Shown here: positions 43,294-52,550 of the stretch, piece by piece | Layout of the letters: the number at the start of each line of letters is the position of its first letter | How positions within the stretch are numbered: the stretch's first letter is position 1 | DNA from: JADJDM01 sp044352985 | Lineage (GTDB): Bacteria > Bacteroidota > Bacteroidia > B-17B0 > Aurantibacillaceae | Reading direction: 5' to 3' | NCBI GenBank assembly: GCA_044352985.1 | Contig: JBILCU010000010.1 | Span: forward strand, 1 to 64,000 | Length of the DNA stretch: 64,000 nt | Position numbers and translations under genes: made by a program | Notes under the pieces: model-generated | Databases searched by the model: none | What the model saw: only the letters and a program-made list of their open reading frames with translations | Told to the model about the DNA's origin: nothing

Positions 43294-43989
43294 ATGAGTA
43301 AGATTACTATTGCCATAGATGGCTTTTCATCCTGCGGAAAAAGCACATTAGCAAAAGCGCTGGCATCTCGTTTAAACTATGAGTATATTGATTCTGGTGC
43401 CATGTATCGTTGTGTAGCTTTACATTGCTTAAATAAAGGTATTATTAAAAATAAAAAATACAACGAACTTTCTGTTATTGAATCGCTAGCTGAAATCGAA
43501 TTTCAGTTTCAATATAATAGCCACACCAAAGTATCTGAAACATATATGAATGGCGTAAATGTAGAGAAAGAAATTCGCAGCTTACATGTTGCTGAATATG
43601 TAAGTAAAATAAGTATGATTAAAGAAGTACGACAACATTTAGTAGCTGCGCAACGAAGTTTTGGTTTAAATAAAGGCGTAGTTATGGATGGAAGAGATAT
43701 TGGTACACATGTTTTTCCGAATGCTGAATTAAAACTATTTATGACTGCCGATATTGATACGCGTATTCAACGAAGAGTGGATGAACTTAACAGTAAAGGG
43801 CAACATGTAGATTTTGATGAAGTAAAAACCAATTTATTGCAAAGAGATCACGATGATACTCACCGAAAAGAAAGCCCGTTGATTAAAGCCAATGATGCTA
43901 TTGAACTAGATAACACCGATTTATCGAAAGAAGAGCAATTAGAATTTGTGTTGAAATTAATTAGTGATTTATACCTTACCCGCGATTAA
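43294..43989 (+). CDS. cmk: Cytidylate kinase
   Basis: It phosphorylates CMP and dCMP. The 231-residue protein has the P-loop DGFSSCGKSTLA at about residues 9-20, IDSGAMYRCVA as the CMP-binding region, MDGRDIGTHVFPNAELK near residue 130, and RDHDDTHRKESPL in the lid region. Length is normal. A glycosyltransferase gene starts 8 bp downstream. Confidence 0.96.
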   Translation: MSKITIAIDGFSSCGKSTLAKALASRLNYEYIDSGAMYRCVALHCLNKGIIKNKKYNELSVIESLAEIEFQFQYNSHTKVSETYMNGVNVEKEIRSLHVAEYVSKISMIKEVRQHLVAAQRSFGLNKGVVMDGRDIGTHVFPNAELKLFMTADIDTRIQRRVDELNSKGQHVDFDEVKTNLLQRDHDDTHRKESPLIKANDAIELDNTDLSKEEQLEFVLKLISDLYLTRD

Positions 43990-43997
43990 CATTTAAC

Positions 43998-45113
43998 TTG
44001 AAAACACTTCATGTAATTGCCTTTGATGTTCCCTATCCTGCAAATTACGGAGGAGTTATTGATGTGTTTTACAAACTAAAATACTTACATGAATGTGGAG
44101 TAGAAATTATTTTACATTGTTTCGAATATGGCCGAGGAGAACAAAATGAATTAAATAAGTACTGTAAAAAAGTTTTTTATTACAAAAGGACTAAGAATAT
44201 TCAACATCAGTTTAGCCAACTACCTTTTATAGTTAAAACAAGAATAAACGAAAAACTTATAGCTAATTTGTTACAAGATGAAGGAGCAATTTTATTTGAA
44301 GGCCTTCATACTTGTGGAATTTTAAATGATCATCGTTTAAAAAACAGATTTAAAATTTACAGAGAAAGTAATATAGAGCATGAATACTACGAGCAACTAA
44401 GTAAAACAGAAACATCGTTACTAAAAAAAATATATTTTAAACTAGAAGCTAATAAATTAAAAAGGTTTGAACGCATTTTACAACATGCTGATTACATGCT
44501 AACTGTTTCAAAAAAAGATAACGAGTATTTAAAAAGTAAATTCCCAACAAACAGAATAGAATATTTGCCCAGCTTTCATCCTTACAAAACCGTTGAAACC
44601 CTCACGGGAAAAGGTGATTATGTTTTGTATCATGGCAACTTACAAATAACTGAAAATCATGTAGCGGCAGTTTATTTAGTAAAACATGTGTTTATTGATG
44701 AACGATTGAATTACAAGATTGCAGGACTTCAACCTCAGCAGGAATTAAAAAAATTAGTACTTAATAAGCCAAATGTTGAGTTAATTGAAAACCCTGATGA
44801 AGCAGCATTAAAAAAACTCATTCAACATGCGCATTTAAATTGCCTTATTACATTTCAGGAAAGTGGATTAAAATTAAAACTCTTGCACGCACTTTATGCG
44901 GGGCGTTTTTGTATTGTTAACGAACCCATGCTTTACGGAACTGATTTAGCTGAACTTTGTATGGTGACAAACACCGCACAAGAAACAGTTGATGCTATAG
45001 CAAATGCGTTCAAAATAAATTTTGAAGCAAACATAAGCGACGAACGAAAAATAAAGTTGTTACAATTTGATGTGATGCGTAATGCTGAACGAATAAAAGA
45101 ACTGATTCAGTAA
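43998..45113 (+). CDS. Glycosyltransferase
   Basis: The 371-residue GT-B-type protein starts with TTG at 43998, which places the conserved N-terminus (KTLHVIAFDVPYPANYGG) correctly; no ATG is close. The N-terminal half holds the PANYGG pattern of family 4 enzymes. The C-terminal half has VLYHGNLQITEN and the region FQESGLKLKLLHALYAGRFC, typical of nucleotide-sugar binding. It probably acts in surface glycan synthesis. It converges with the polymerase delta-prime gene with only 7 bp between stops. Confidence 0.83.
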   Translation: MKTLHVIAFDVPYPANYGGVIDVFYKLKYLHECGVEIILHCFEYGRGEQNELNKYCKKVFYYKRTKNIQHQFSQLPFIVKTRINEKLIANLLQDEGAILFEGLHTCGILNDHRLKNRFKIYRESNIEHEYYEQLSKTETSLLKKIYFKLEANKLKRFERILQHADYMLTVSKKDNEYLKSKFPTNRIEYLPSFHPYKTVETLTGKGDYVLYHGNLQITENHVAAVYLVKHVFIDERLNYKIAGLQPQQELKKLVLNKPNVELIENPDEAALKKLIQHAHLNCLITFQESGLKLKLLHALYAGRFCIVNEPMLYGTDLAELCMVTNTAQETVDAIANAFKINFEANISDERKIKLLQFDVMRNAERIKELIQ

Positions 45114-45120
45114 TTAAAGG

Positions 45121-46251
45121 CTATACTTTTTTCAAATTCAACAGCTCGTTCATTTTTAATGAAAAATCCATTAAAACAATTTTAGGATTTGCATTTCTTT
45201 CAATGTGAAAAATGGTTTTGTTAAACTCCTCAGTTATGCCTTCGATATTATTAAAATGAACAAATGGCGCGAATTTTTTCAAAAAATCCAATTCCTCAGG
45301 ATTGCATTTTACAAGTTGCTCTGATGAAAAATTGATTACAATACAATCGCGCAACAATTGAAGGCCATAATTAAAAAACTGTTTTTGTTTTTCCCTTCCT
45401 AACGACGCGGTTGCATCAATCCATTGATTGATTTTAAAAGGATTAAATTTTAATGCTATGCGCATGAACTGTTGAAAATGTTCCAACAGATTAACTTCCT
45501 GAGAATCCTGTTCATTGTTGAGTGTATCCAAAGCCTTGTTGATGTTGCCATCTGCTAACTTTGCTGCATATACAGATTTTTGCTGATTATAGCCTTTTGC
45601 TTGAAGTACCTCAATAATTTCACTCTCGCTGTTAACAGAAAATTTAACCAACTGTGTTCGTGATAGAATTGTACTAAGCAACTGATCATACTGATGACAA
45701 ACTAAAATAAAAATTGTTTTCTCAGGAGGTTCTTCTACTATTTTTAACAATTTATTGGCAGCTGAATCATTCATTTTTTCAGGGCTCCAAATAATCATCA
45801 CTTTATAACCACCTTCAAAGCTAGTATAGCTCAATTGCTTAATGATGTTATTACTTTCATCAGCTGCAATAACAAGTTGTTTGTTATCTGCGCCAATTTC
45901 ATTTAGCCAATCTTGTTGATTTAAATACGGATTATTTAAAAATGCATGCCTGAAATCAGCCATCATTATTTCGCTGATGCGTACATCTTTTGAGAGCACA
46001 ATTGGAAAAACAAAGTGCAGATCGGGATGAGCAAGCTTATTAATTTTTAAGCAGGAAGGGCAAACGTTACAGGGTTCATTATTTTGTTTGTTTGCACAAA
46101 AGAGATACTTAGCAAAAACAACAGCAGTGAGTAAATTACCATATCCATCAGGAGCCAGAAACAAGAGTGCGTGCGGAATACGACCTTCATTTACCATAGT
46201 AAACAATCGCTGCTTTACACTAATTTGTCCGGGTATGTCTTTAAAAAACAT
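45121..46251 (-). CDS. holB: DNA polymerase III delta-prime subunit
   Basis: It is the clamp-loader subunit that helps place the sliding clamp on DNA. The 376-residue protein has the AAA+ start IPGQISVKQRLFTMVNEGRIPHALLF, a four-Cys zinc-binding region (CANKQNNEPCNVCPSC), and the SRT motif in LLSTILSRTQ. The Walker A loop is degenerate (APDGYGNLLTA, no Lys), as expected for a non-hydrolysing delta-prime subunit. It is a single gene. Confidence 0.9.
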   Translation of the reverse strand: MFFKDIPGQISVKQRLFTMVNEGRIPHALLFLAPDGYGNLLTAVVFAKYLFCANKQNNEPCNVCPSCLKINKLAHPDLHFVFPIVLSKDVRISEIMMADFRHAFLNNPYLNQQDWLNEIGADNKQLVIAADESNNIIKQLSYTSFEGGYKVMIIWSPEKMNDSAANKLLKIVEEPPEKTIFILVCHQYDQLLSTILSRTQLVKFSVNSESEIIEVLQAKGYNQQKSVYAAKLADGNINKALDTLNNEQDSQEVNLLEHFQQFMRIALKFNPFKINQWIDATASLGREKQKQFFNYGLQLLRDCIVINFSSEQLVKCNPEELDFLKKFAPFVHFNNIEGITEEFNKTIFHIERNANPKIVLMDFSLKMNELLNLKKV

Positions 46252-46362
46252 GTAATGGTTTTTTTACTTTTCTGTGTTAACTAAAATCCATTTAGTCAGT
46301 TCGAGCGAAGATGAGAACTATTTGTGTAGAAATTCAATTGAAATTAAATTTCAGGTCTTTAA

Positions 46363-47535
46363 TTACCCTAAAATCTCTTTTACTTTTTCCTCTAAAGCCG
46401 GGCCCCTTAATCCTTTTGCAATTATTTTTCCATCTTTACTTACCAATATGGTAAATGGAATAGAAGAAATATTGAACTGAGAGCAAACAGAAGAACTCCA
46501 GCCACCTAAATCAGAAACGTGAATCCAATTTAATCCGTCTTTTTCAATCGCTTTCACCCATTTATCTTTTTCTTCATCTAATGATACGCTGTAAATTTCA
46601 AAACCTTTGTTTTTATATGTATTGTATAATCTAACCACGTTTGGATTCTCTTTTCTGCATGGCCCGCACCAGCTTGCCCAGAAATCAATTAAAACCAACT
46701 TTCCTTTTAATGAGGACAAAGCAATTTCTTTTCCTTCAGGATTTTTTAATTTAATATCAGGCATAACTTTTCCATCGCCCAACTGCTGATCTTGTTTGTT
46801 TTGTAAATCAAATTGTTGTTTGTATTGAGTAATGCTGTTTGCTAATTGAGAAGTATATGAAGAGGTAGGGATTTTTTCTTGTAATGCTTTTAATACTTTT
46901 TCATATAGTGATAAATTCTTTTCAATATTAATTACATTAAACGCGCTGAAATTAGCAATGGTTCCGGGGAATGCCTCTACTTTTTTCACTAATACAGCGG
47001 CAGCTTTTTCGTAGATTGCATTAAACTGACCTTCTGCCTGAGCATTCATCATTTCCATACGAACTGAATCCATTTTGCTGCTTGCCATGTCCTTTTGATA
47101 TACAGCTTGAAGGGAATCTAATGATTTACTAATTTTTTGTAACTCATTATTAATTTCAATGAATTGTTTAGTGTCCTCAGAACCTTCAACCTGATAGTTC
47201 TTAGCTAAATTTTTTGCATCACCGGTTAAATAAATTTCCTGTGTTGAATCTGCAATTAATATGGCAAAATTAGCTTCATTTGTTTTTATTCTGAAAAAAT
47301 CCATTGCTGTTGCCTTTACATTCGCAAATTCAAACTCACCATTTTCATTTATAACTGCTGAGTCTATAACAACAGGATTATTACTGGATAATTGTTCTAA
47401 TATTAAAGTTTCACCGGATGAATTTTCAAGTTTTCCTTTTAAAGAAAAGCCGGGAGATTTTTTTGAATTACCACACGATGAAAAAATTAATAACGCTAAA
47501 AGAGCAAACAATAATGGATAAGTGTGTTTTTTCAT
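46363..47535 (-). CDS. TlpA-like thioredoxin lipoprotein with DUF4369 domain
   Basis: The 390-residue protein has a lipoprotein signal (LLIFSSC, Cys near 21), an N-terminal DUF4369-type beta domain (about 28-130), a helical linker, and a C-terminal thioredoxin domain with the active site WCGPC (about 290). It is probably a periplasmic or outer-membrane-anchored thiol reductase. Such proteins are abundant in Bacteroidota and their partners are mostly unknown. It follows gatB on the same strand, 17 bp away, and may be cotranscribed with it. Confidence 0.9.
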   Translation of the reverse strand: MKKHTYPLLFALLALLIFSSCGNSKKSPGFSLKGKLENSSGETLILEQLSSNNPVVIDSAVINENGEFEFANVKATAMDFFRIKTNEANFAILIADSTQEIYLTGDAKNLAKNYQVEGSEDTKQFIEINNELQKISKSLDSLQAVYQKDMASSKMDSVRMEMMNAQAEGQFNAIYEKAAAVLVKKVEAFPGTIANFSAFNVINIEKNLSLYEKVLKALQEKIPTSSYTSQLANSITQYKQQFDLQNKQDQQLGDGKVMPDIKLKNPEGKEIALSSLKGKLVLIDFWASWCGPCRKENPNVVRLYNTYKNKGFEIYSVSLDEEKDKWVKAIEKDGLNWIHVSDLGGWSSSVCSQFNISSIPFTILVSKDGKIIAKGLRGPALEEKVKEILG

Positions 47536-47552
47536 TTTTTTATTTAATTAAA

Positions 47553-49007
47553 TTATAATTTATCTAAAGTATCTTTTACCAACTTACTGGCAACTTTCGG
47601 ATCGGCTTTTCCACCGGATAGCTTCATTACTTCTCCCATGAATAAACCAACTAGGTTTACTTTTCCGTTTTTATATTCGGTTACTTTTTCTGGGTATTTT
47701 GAAATTGCTTGATTGACTAATTCTTGCAACGCATCTTGATTACTTTCTTGAATTAAGTTTAACTCCGAAGCAATTTGCAAAGGGGATTTTTCAGGATGAT
47801 TTACCATAGCCGGAAACACATTTAAGTTGGCAACGGTATTACTGATTTTTCCTTCATCAATAATGGCAATCAATTCTGCAATTTTTTCAGGGCCAATTTT
47901 AAATTTTTCAATAGTTATTGCGTTTTCGTTTAAGTAACTTTTAACAGCACCCATCATCCAATTGGCAGCAGCTTTATAATTGCTTGTTTTTTTTGTGAGC
48001 TCAGAAAAATACAATGCTATTCCTTTGGTGTCTGTTAAGTTAAGTGAGTCGTAAGCAGATAAGCCTAATTTATTTACAAAATGATCATACAATTCATGCG
48101 GTAATTCGGGCAGTGCAGCTCGTTGTTTTTCAATGTATGAATCGGTAATGATAATTGGTTGTAAATCGGGCTCAGGAAAATAACGGTAATCGTTTGCGCT
48201 TTCTTTACTTCTTAAAGAAAATGTTGTTCCGGCAACAGCATCAAAACTGCGGGTTTCTACTGCAATTTCTTCTCCAGCTTCTATAGCTGTAATTTGACGA
48301 CTAATTTCAAAATCAATGGCGCGTTGTACATTTCGGATGGAGTTCATATTTTTTACTTCCACCTTCTTGCCAAATTTTTCAGCACCTTTTAAACGTACAG
48401 AAATATTAGCATCACATCGTAATGAACCTTCTTCCATGTTGCCATCACACACATCTAAGTAACGAACCAATTTACGCACTTCGGTTAAATAAGCATAGGC
48501 TTCATCAGAGGTACGAATATCGGGTTCAGATACAATTTCCAATAAAGGAACACCGGCACGGTTAAGATCAATTAAAGAATCAAAAGGATCTTGGTCATGC
48601 ATGCTTTTTCCTGCATCTTCCTCCATGTGAATTCGAGTTAAGCCAATTTTTTTCTCAACTCCATCTTTTAATTTTATCGCTATAAAACCACCGTTGCATA
48701 TTGGTGTTTTGTCTTGTGTTATTTGATACCCTTTTGGTAAATCGGCATAAAAATAATTTTTACGGGCAAATTGATTTTCCCTTCTGATGGTAGAATTTAA
48801 GGCCAAGCCTAATTTTACAGCAAACTCAATTGCTTTTTTATTCACTTTTGGAAGTGTTCCCGGGTGACCTAAACTAATTACGCTAACATTTGAATTAGGG
48901 AGTGAACCATATTGGTTAACATCAGTTGAATACATTTTACTTTCAGTAAGCAATTGGATGTGTACTTCTAAACCAATAACAGCTTCGTATTTATCAAAAA
49001 GAGACAT
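47553..49007 (-). CDS. gatB: Asp/Glu-tRNA amidotransferase subunit B
   Basis: GatB activates mischarged Glu-tRNA-Gln or Asp-tRNA-Asn so that GatA-derived ammonia can amidate it. The 484-residue protein begins YEAVIGLEVHIQL, contains NRAGVPLLEIVSEPD, the zinc/tRNA-binding region, and a C-terminal YqeY-like tail domain with LVGLFMGEVMKLSGGKADP. gatA is at 60.1 kb; gatC is not in the window. A TATCTTTG promoter element lies upstream (49030-49037). Confidence 0.97.
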   Translation of the reverse strand: MSLFDKYEAVIGLEVHIQLLTESKMYSTDVNQYGSLPNSNVSVISLGHPGTLPKVNKKAIEFAVKLGLALNSTIRRENQFARKNYFYADLPKGYQITQDKTPICNGGFIAIKLKDGVEKKIGLTRIHMEEDAGKSMHDQDPFDSLIDLNRAGVPLLEIVSEPDIRTSDEAYAYLTEVRKLVRYLDVCDGNMEEGSLRCDANISVRLKGAEKFGKKVEVKNMNSIRNVQRAIDFEISRQITAIEAGEEIAVETRSFDAVAGTTFSLRSKESANDYRYFPEPDLQPIIITDSYIEKQRAALPELPHELYDHFVNKLGLSAYDSLNLTDTKGIALYFSELTKKTSNYKAAANWMMGAVKSYLNENAITIEKFKIGPEKIAELIAIIDEGKISNTVANLNVFPAMVNHPEKSPLQIASELNLIQESNQDALQELVNQAISKYPEKVTEYKNGKVNLVGLFMGEVMKLSGGKADPKVASKLVKDTLDKL

Positions 49008-49029
49008 GACAGGTAAAAAAATTAAGTCT

Positions 49030-49037
49030 CAAAGATA
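49030..49037 (-). promoter_or_regulatory. Candidate -7 element of gatB
   Basis: TATCTTTG on the minus strand, 22 nt before the gatB start, matches TAnnTTTG. No -33 match was found. Confidence 0.4.
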
Positions 49038-49130
49038 CCATTTTTAAGATAAAAGGCAGTTGGATTAAACCCTTAAATAGTTTTAATTTTTTTAGTGCCA
49101 ATTTTTATAACTTCGTTAAAAATTGATCCA

Positions 49131-49712
49131 TTGAACAAAATTATATTTGCCAGCCACAATAAAAATAAAGCAAAAGAAATTGAAGCTTTATTACCCAAGA
49201 ATTTATCATTGTTTACATTGAGTGATCTTAACTATTTTGAAGAAATTGAAGAAACAGGAAAGACCTTGCCTGAAAACGCATTGATTAAAGCACGATTTAT
49301 AAACAATAAATTTACTGTTTTTTGTTTTGCAGATGATTCGGGTTTGGAAATAGAAGCATTAAATGGTGACCCAGGTGTTTATTCTGCCAGGTATGCAGGT
49401 ACAGAAAAAAATGATGATGCAAACATGAACAAAGTACTTGAGCTCATGCAACATATTACTAATAGAAATGCGCGTTTTGTTACAGTAATTGCATTAATAA
49501 AAGATGGTAAAGAGTATTTGTTTGAAGGTGAAATAAAAGGCAAAATCAGTTTTGAGAAAAAAGGGGCAAATGGATTTGGCTATGATCCTTTGTTTATACC
49601 AAATGGCATGGATAAAACATTTGCTGAGCTAAGTAAAGAAGAAAAAAATGCAATTTCACATCGAGCAAAAGCAGTTAAAAAATTAGTAGCGTTTCTTAAC
49701 GAATCAAACTAA
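49131..49712 (+). CDS. rdgB: Non-canonical purine NTP pyrophosphatase
   Basis: RdgB/HAM1 removes dITP, XTP and similar nucleotides from the pool. It is about 193 residues from the TTG at 49131, which gives the usual family N-terminus (NKIIFASHNKNKAKEIE); an in-frame GTG at 49095 would add 12 unusual residues. Motifs are FADDSGLEIEALNGDPGVYSARYAG and GFGYDPLF. The last 17 nt overlap, on the other strand, the end of the type IX cargo gene. Confidence 0.94.
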   Translation: MNKIIFASHNKNKAKEIEALLPKNLSLFTLSDLNYFEEIEETGKTLPENALIKARFINNKFTVFCFADDSGLEIEALNGDPGVYSARYAGTEKNDDANMNKVLELMQHITNRNARFVTVIALIKDGKEYLFEGEIKGKISFEKKGANGFGYDPLFIPNGMDKTFAELSKEEKNAISHRAKAVKKLVAFLNESN

Positions 49713-51921
49713 AAGTACCTGCTTTTTGATGCGGTAAATTCTCCACAATATCAAAATAACGGATTTTATAAACGTATACATCCTGTTGACATTTTTCGCC
49801 TTTATACGTTCCATCCCAGCCCTCATCTGTATTCGTAGTTTGAAAAATAAGTTCACCCCATCTATCAAAAACAAAAAATTCATAATCATAAACTCCGCTT
49901 ACTTCGGGTTTAAAGATTTCGTTTTTCGAATCTTTATTTGGAGTAAATGCATTGGGTAAATAAAACACATAATCATCTACAATAACTAATTTTAGTGAAA
50001 ATGTATCGGGGCAACCATTATCCCCTTTCACAATTTGAACAACATTGTATTCGCCTAAATTATCATAAACGTGCATTGGGGGTACAGATGAATACAATGT
50101 ACCATCTCCCATATTCATTGAGACGATTACCGCATTTTGCGAAATGTCGTTAAAATTAAAAATAGGATTCATAAATGAGGCAGTGAGCTGATCTACCTGA
50201 AATCCAGCCAAAGGAGAAGAATAAACGTTTATAGCCTGTGGCAACACATTAAAACTAGTATCAACACAACCTGTTTGAGATATAATCATTAAAGAAACAT
50301 CGTAACTTCCTGTATCCGCATAAACATGAGAAGGATTTTGTAAAGTACTAAACGAACCATCTCCGAATGTCCATAAATAAGTTAAAGCAGAAGCCGACAT
50401 ACTACTATCCCTAAATTGAACGGATAGTGGCTGACAGCCATTAAAATTAGCCAACGAAAAATCTGCTATTGGCGGCCTGTATACTTGTACTACTTGGCTT
50501 ACAGAATCTTTACACAAAGCCTGAGAAATGGTTAAGGTAACTGGGAAACTGCCACTTCCAAAAAACTGGACATTATTTTGATTTTGCGAAGATGAAAACT
50601 GCGGAACAGCACTTGATCCAAAATTCCAATTGAAAGTTGAATACGAAGCAAAAGCACCGTCACCACTAAAATCAAAAGAATTATTAGTTACACAAGCATT
50701 CAAATAACTATAAGTAAAATCGGCATCTAACAACGGATAAACATAAAAATCAACTTTAGCAGTATCAGCACAAGGATTACCTCCGTTAACTACTAAAGTT
50801 ACTTCATATCTGCCGGTATCCGGATAAGTATAAGTTGGTTCAAAAAGACGAGATGTATCCGACTGTAAAGAGTCCACACCAAAATCCCAAAAGTAAGAAG
50901 TTGCACCGGGAAGGTTACTGAAACTTAAATTATCAAAATCAACATTAAAACCATTACAATATGTTGTTTGACTTGCAACAGCTGCTGAATTGGCAACATT
51001 ACAAGGTGAAACATTAAATTGAAAATCACGAGTATGTGTGCCAATTAATACGCCATTACGAAACTCCTGAACACAAATAGCTACAACCCATTGTCCGTTG
51101 ATATTAGGGACTCCGTTTAAAAAGCCTGTTGACGAATTAATATTCATTGCCGGATTTGAACTTAGCGGATAAGTACCACTGTAAGGGGGTTGATAAATTA
51201 CGTTTTGATAAGGAGGGGGGGTATTTACTTGTGGGCAAGTGGGGGGTGGCGAAGGGCAAGATGAGTTTACACTTGGAGTATACCCAACTAAAGGACAACA
51301 TTTATCTAAGCCATTAAAAGCAGAACAAATGGAATAGACCAATTGATCACCATCTGGATCAGTAGCCGCATGGTTAAATTCAATTGGAATACCATTACAA
51401 ATATAAACCGGTGGAAATAAATTATATCTTGGAGAGTTATTTTGACTAACTACCTCAGATCCTGGAATATGTTCCCAGTAGCTTGATCCTGCTTCACCTG
51501 GATTTACAAGGTTTAAAATAGAGTTGTTTCGGCAACACCTTTGATAGACTATATAATAGCCCCCAGGTATTGAGGGCAATGTGAGTGGATCCGAAGAATA
51601 AGCGCCTTTTTGAACACAAACATTATTTGGTGGATTGATACATGGGTTATTGATTGTTTGTTGATCTATAATCCTAGTAGAGTCTAAGTTAAGATTCAAT
51701 GTGATTACAACTGAATTGGTTGAATTGTAAATAGTAACAAAAGCTGGATTATCTAACGGCGGTATGCCATTATAACAATCCCTGAAAACATCTAAAAAAA
51801 TTTTATATTGATTATTTCCTAAATAGTTGTAGTAAACTTCTCCTCCAACTATATGTGTAGCGGATAAAATTTTTGGGAGAAAAATTAAAATGAGAACAAG
51901 TTTTGTTACAAACAACTTCAT
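49696..51921 (-). CDS. PKD-domain surface protein with type IX C-terminal domain
   Basis: The 741-residue exported protein has a signal peptide (ending ILSA), then the N-terminal THIVGGEVYYNYLGNNQYKIFL domain common in Bacteroidota PKD proteins. At least two PKD repeats follow (WDFGVDS near 345, WTFGDGSF near 520). The C-terminal gliding-motility-associated domain is seen in LPNAFTPNKDSKNEIF, FDRWGELIFQT and EGWDGTYKG. It is probably exported by the type IX system and kept on the surface. Its coding strand holds a C7 run near residue 234, in a proline-rich stretch. Confidence 0.9.
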   Translation of the reverse strand: MKLFVTKLVLILIFLPKILSATHIVGGEVYYNYLGNNQYKIFLDVFRDCYNGIPPLDNPAFVTIYNSTNSVVITLNLNLDSTRIIDQQTINNPCINPPNNVCVQKGAYSSDPLTLPSIPGGYYIVYQRCCRNNSILNLVNPGEAGSSYWEHIPGSEVVSQNNSPRYNLFPPVYICNGIPIEFNHAATDPDGDQLVYSICSAFNGLDKCCPLVGYTPSVNSSCPSPPPTCPQVNTPPPYQNVIYQPPYSGTYPLSSNPAMNINSSTGFLNGVPNINGQWVVAICVQEFRNGVLIGTHTRDFQFNVSPCNVANSAAVASQTTYCNGFNVDFDNLSFSNLPGATSYFWDFGVDSLQSDTSRLFEPTYTYPDTGRYEVTLVVNGGNPCADTAKVDFYVYPLLDADFTYSYLNACVTNNSFDFSGDGAFASYSTFNWNFGSSAVPQFSSSQNQNNVQFFGSGSFPVTLTISQALCKDSVSQVVQVYRPPIADFSLANFNGCQPLSVQFRDSSMSASALTYLWTFGDGSFSTLQNPSHVYADTGSYDVSLMIISQTGCVDTSFNVLPQAINVYSSPLAGFQVDQLTASFMNPIFNFNDISQNAVIVSMNMGDGTLYSSVPPMHVYDNLGEYNVVQIVKGDNGCPDTFSLKLVIVDDYVFYLPNAFTPNKDSKNEIFKPEVSGVYDYEFFVFDRWGELIFQTTNTDEGWDGTYKGEKCQQDVYVYKIRYFDIVENLPHQKAGTFSLIR

Positions 51922-51961
51922 GAAACAAAACTAAATCATTTTATGAGTTTATTAAAATAAA

Positions 51962-51986
51962 AAAAGTCGCCCAATCGGCGACTTTT
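51962..51986 (-). terminator. Terminator of the small lipoprotein gene
   Basis: A perfect 10-bp stem (AAAAGTCGCC, loop CAATC) lies 24 nt after the lipoprotein stop and is followed on the minus strand by a long T-run. Confidence 0.9.
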
Positions 51987-52010
51987 AATTTCATTAAGAT
52001 GAATATGAAA

Positions 52011-52283
52011 TTATTTTTTCTTTTTTCCACCTTTTGCTTCAGCTTCAGCTTTTGCAATTGAATCAGCAGCAGCAGCAGCAGCTAATGAATCAGCAGCAGC
52101 TTTCTCAACAGCAGCAATTGAATCAGCTTTAGCAACGTTAGCTAAAGAATCAGCTAATGCTACAGCAGCGATTGAATCAGATTTAGCTTTTTCAGCAGCT
52201 TCTAATTCTTCTTTGCTTGGTCCACAAGATACAACAGTTGCAGTTAAAGCAGCAACAGCAATTAATGATAATACTTTTTTCAT
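52011..52283 (-). CDS. Small Ala-rich repeat lipoprotein
   Basis: The 90-residue protein has a lipoprotein signal (TATVVSC, lipidated Cys at 20). The mature part is nearly pure helix-former, with a recurring Asp-Ser-(Ile/Leu)-Ala core at Asp 36, 45, 54, 65 and 74 (spacing 9, 9, 11, 9), and it ends GGKKKK. It is likely a rod-like coiled coil anchored in the outer membrane with a basic end, in the way of Braun-type lipoproteins, though it shares no sequence with them. A consensus promoter and strong terminator suggest high expression as a single-gene transcript. Confidence 0.85.
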   Translation of the reverse strand: MKKVLSLIAVAALTATVVSCGPSKEELEAAEKAKSDSIAAVALADSLANVAKADSIAAVEKAAADSLAAAAAADSIAKAEAEAKGGKKKK

Positions 52284-52311
52284 TTTGTTTTCTAGTTTTT
52301 TAATTTTGCTG

Positions 52312-52341
52312 CAAATGTACAGTTTTTTTTAATTCAGCAAA
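52312..52341 (-). promoter_or_regulatory. Promoter of the small lipoprotein gene
   Basis: On the minus strand TTTG (52341-52338), an 18-bp spacer, then TACATTTG (52319-52312) is a full match to the Bacteroidota -33/-7 pattern, 28 nt before the ATG. Confidence 0.8.
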
Positions 52342-52524
52342 AAAAATGTGAAATTTTTTTAAAACCATGATTTTTTGAGTTTTACGTCAAGCGTAGATGT
52401 TAATTTAAACACTAACAAATAAACAAAATTTCGAAAAAACTAATGAGATATTTACAAATTAAATAACAAAACGAAATCGTTTATCGATTTAAGATTCTCT
52501 TGAGACCATATTTTAATTATTGGT

Positions 52525-52532
52525 TATATTTG
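52525..52532 (+). promoter_or_regulatory. -7 element of the amidohydrolase-purD-gldD operon
   Basis: TATATTTG matches TAnnTTTG and lies 18 nt before the ATG at 52551. It rules out the in-frame TTG at 52500 as the start if it is the only promoter. A weak CTTG is at 52499-52502. Confidence 0.55.
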
Positions 52533-52550
52533 TCTTCAATCATAAAAATA

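Noticed and set aside
45121..46251. Loss of the Walker A Lys in the delta-prime subunit as evidence for a pseudogene
   Set aside because: Delta-prime subunits do not hydrolyse ATP and often lack this Lys; the frame is full length.
52011..52283. Short GCAGCAGC-like repeats taken as a possible microsatellite or CRISPR
   Set aside because: They encode the Ala-rich lipoprotein; the units are irregular and there are no spacers.
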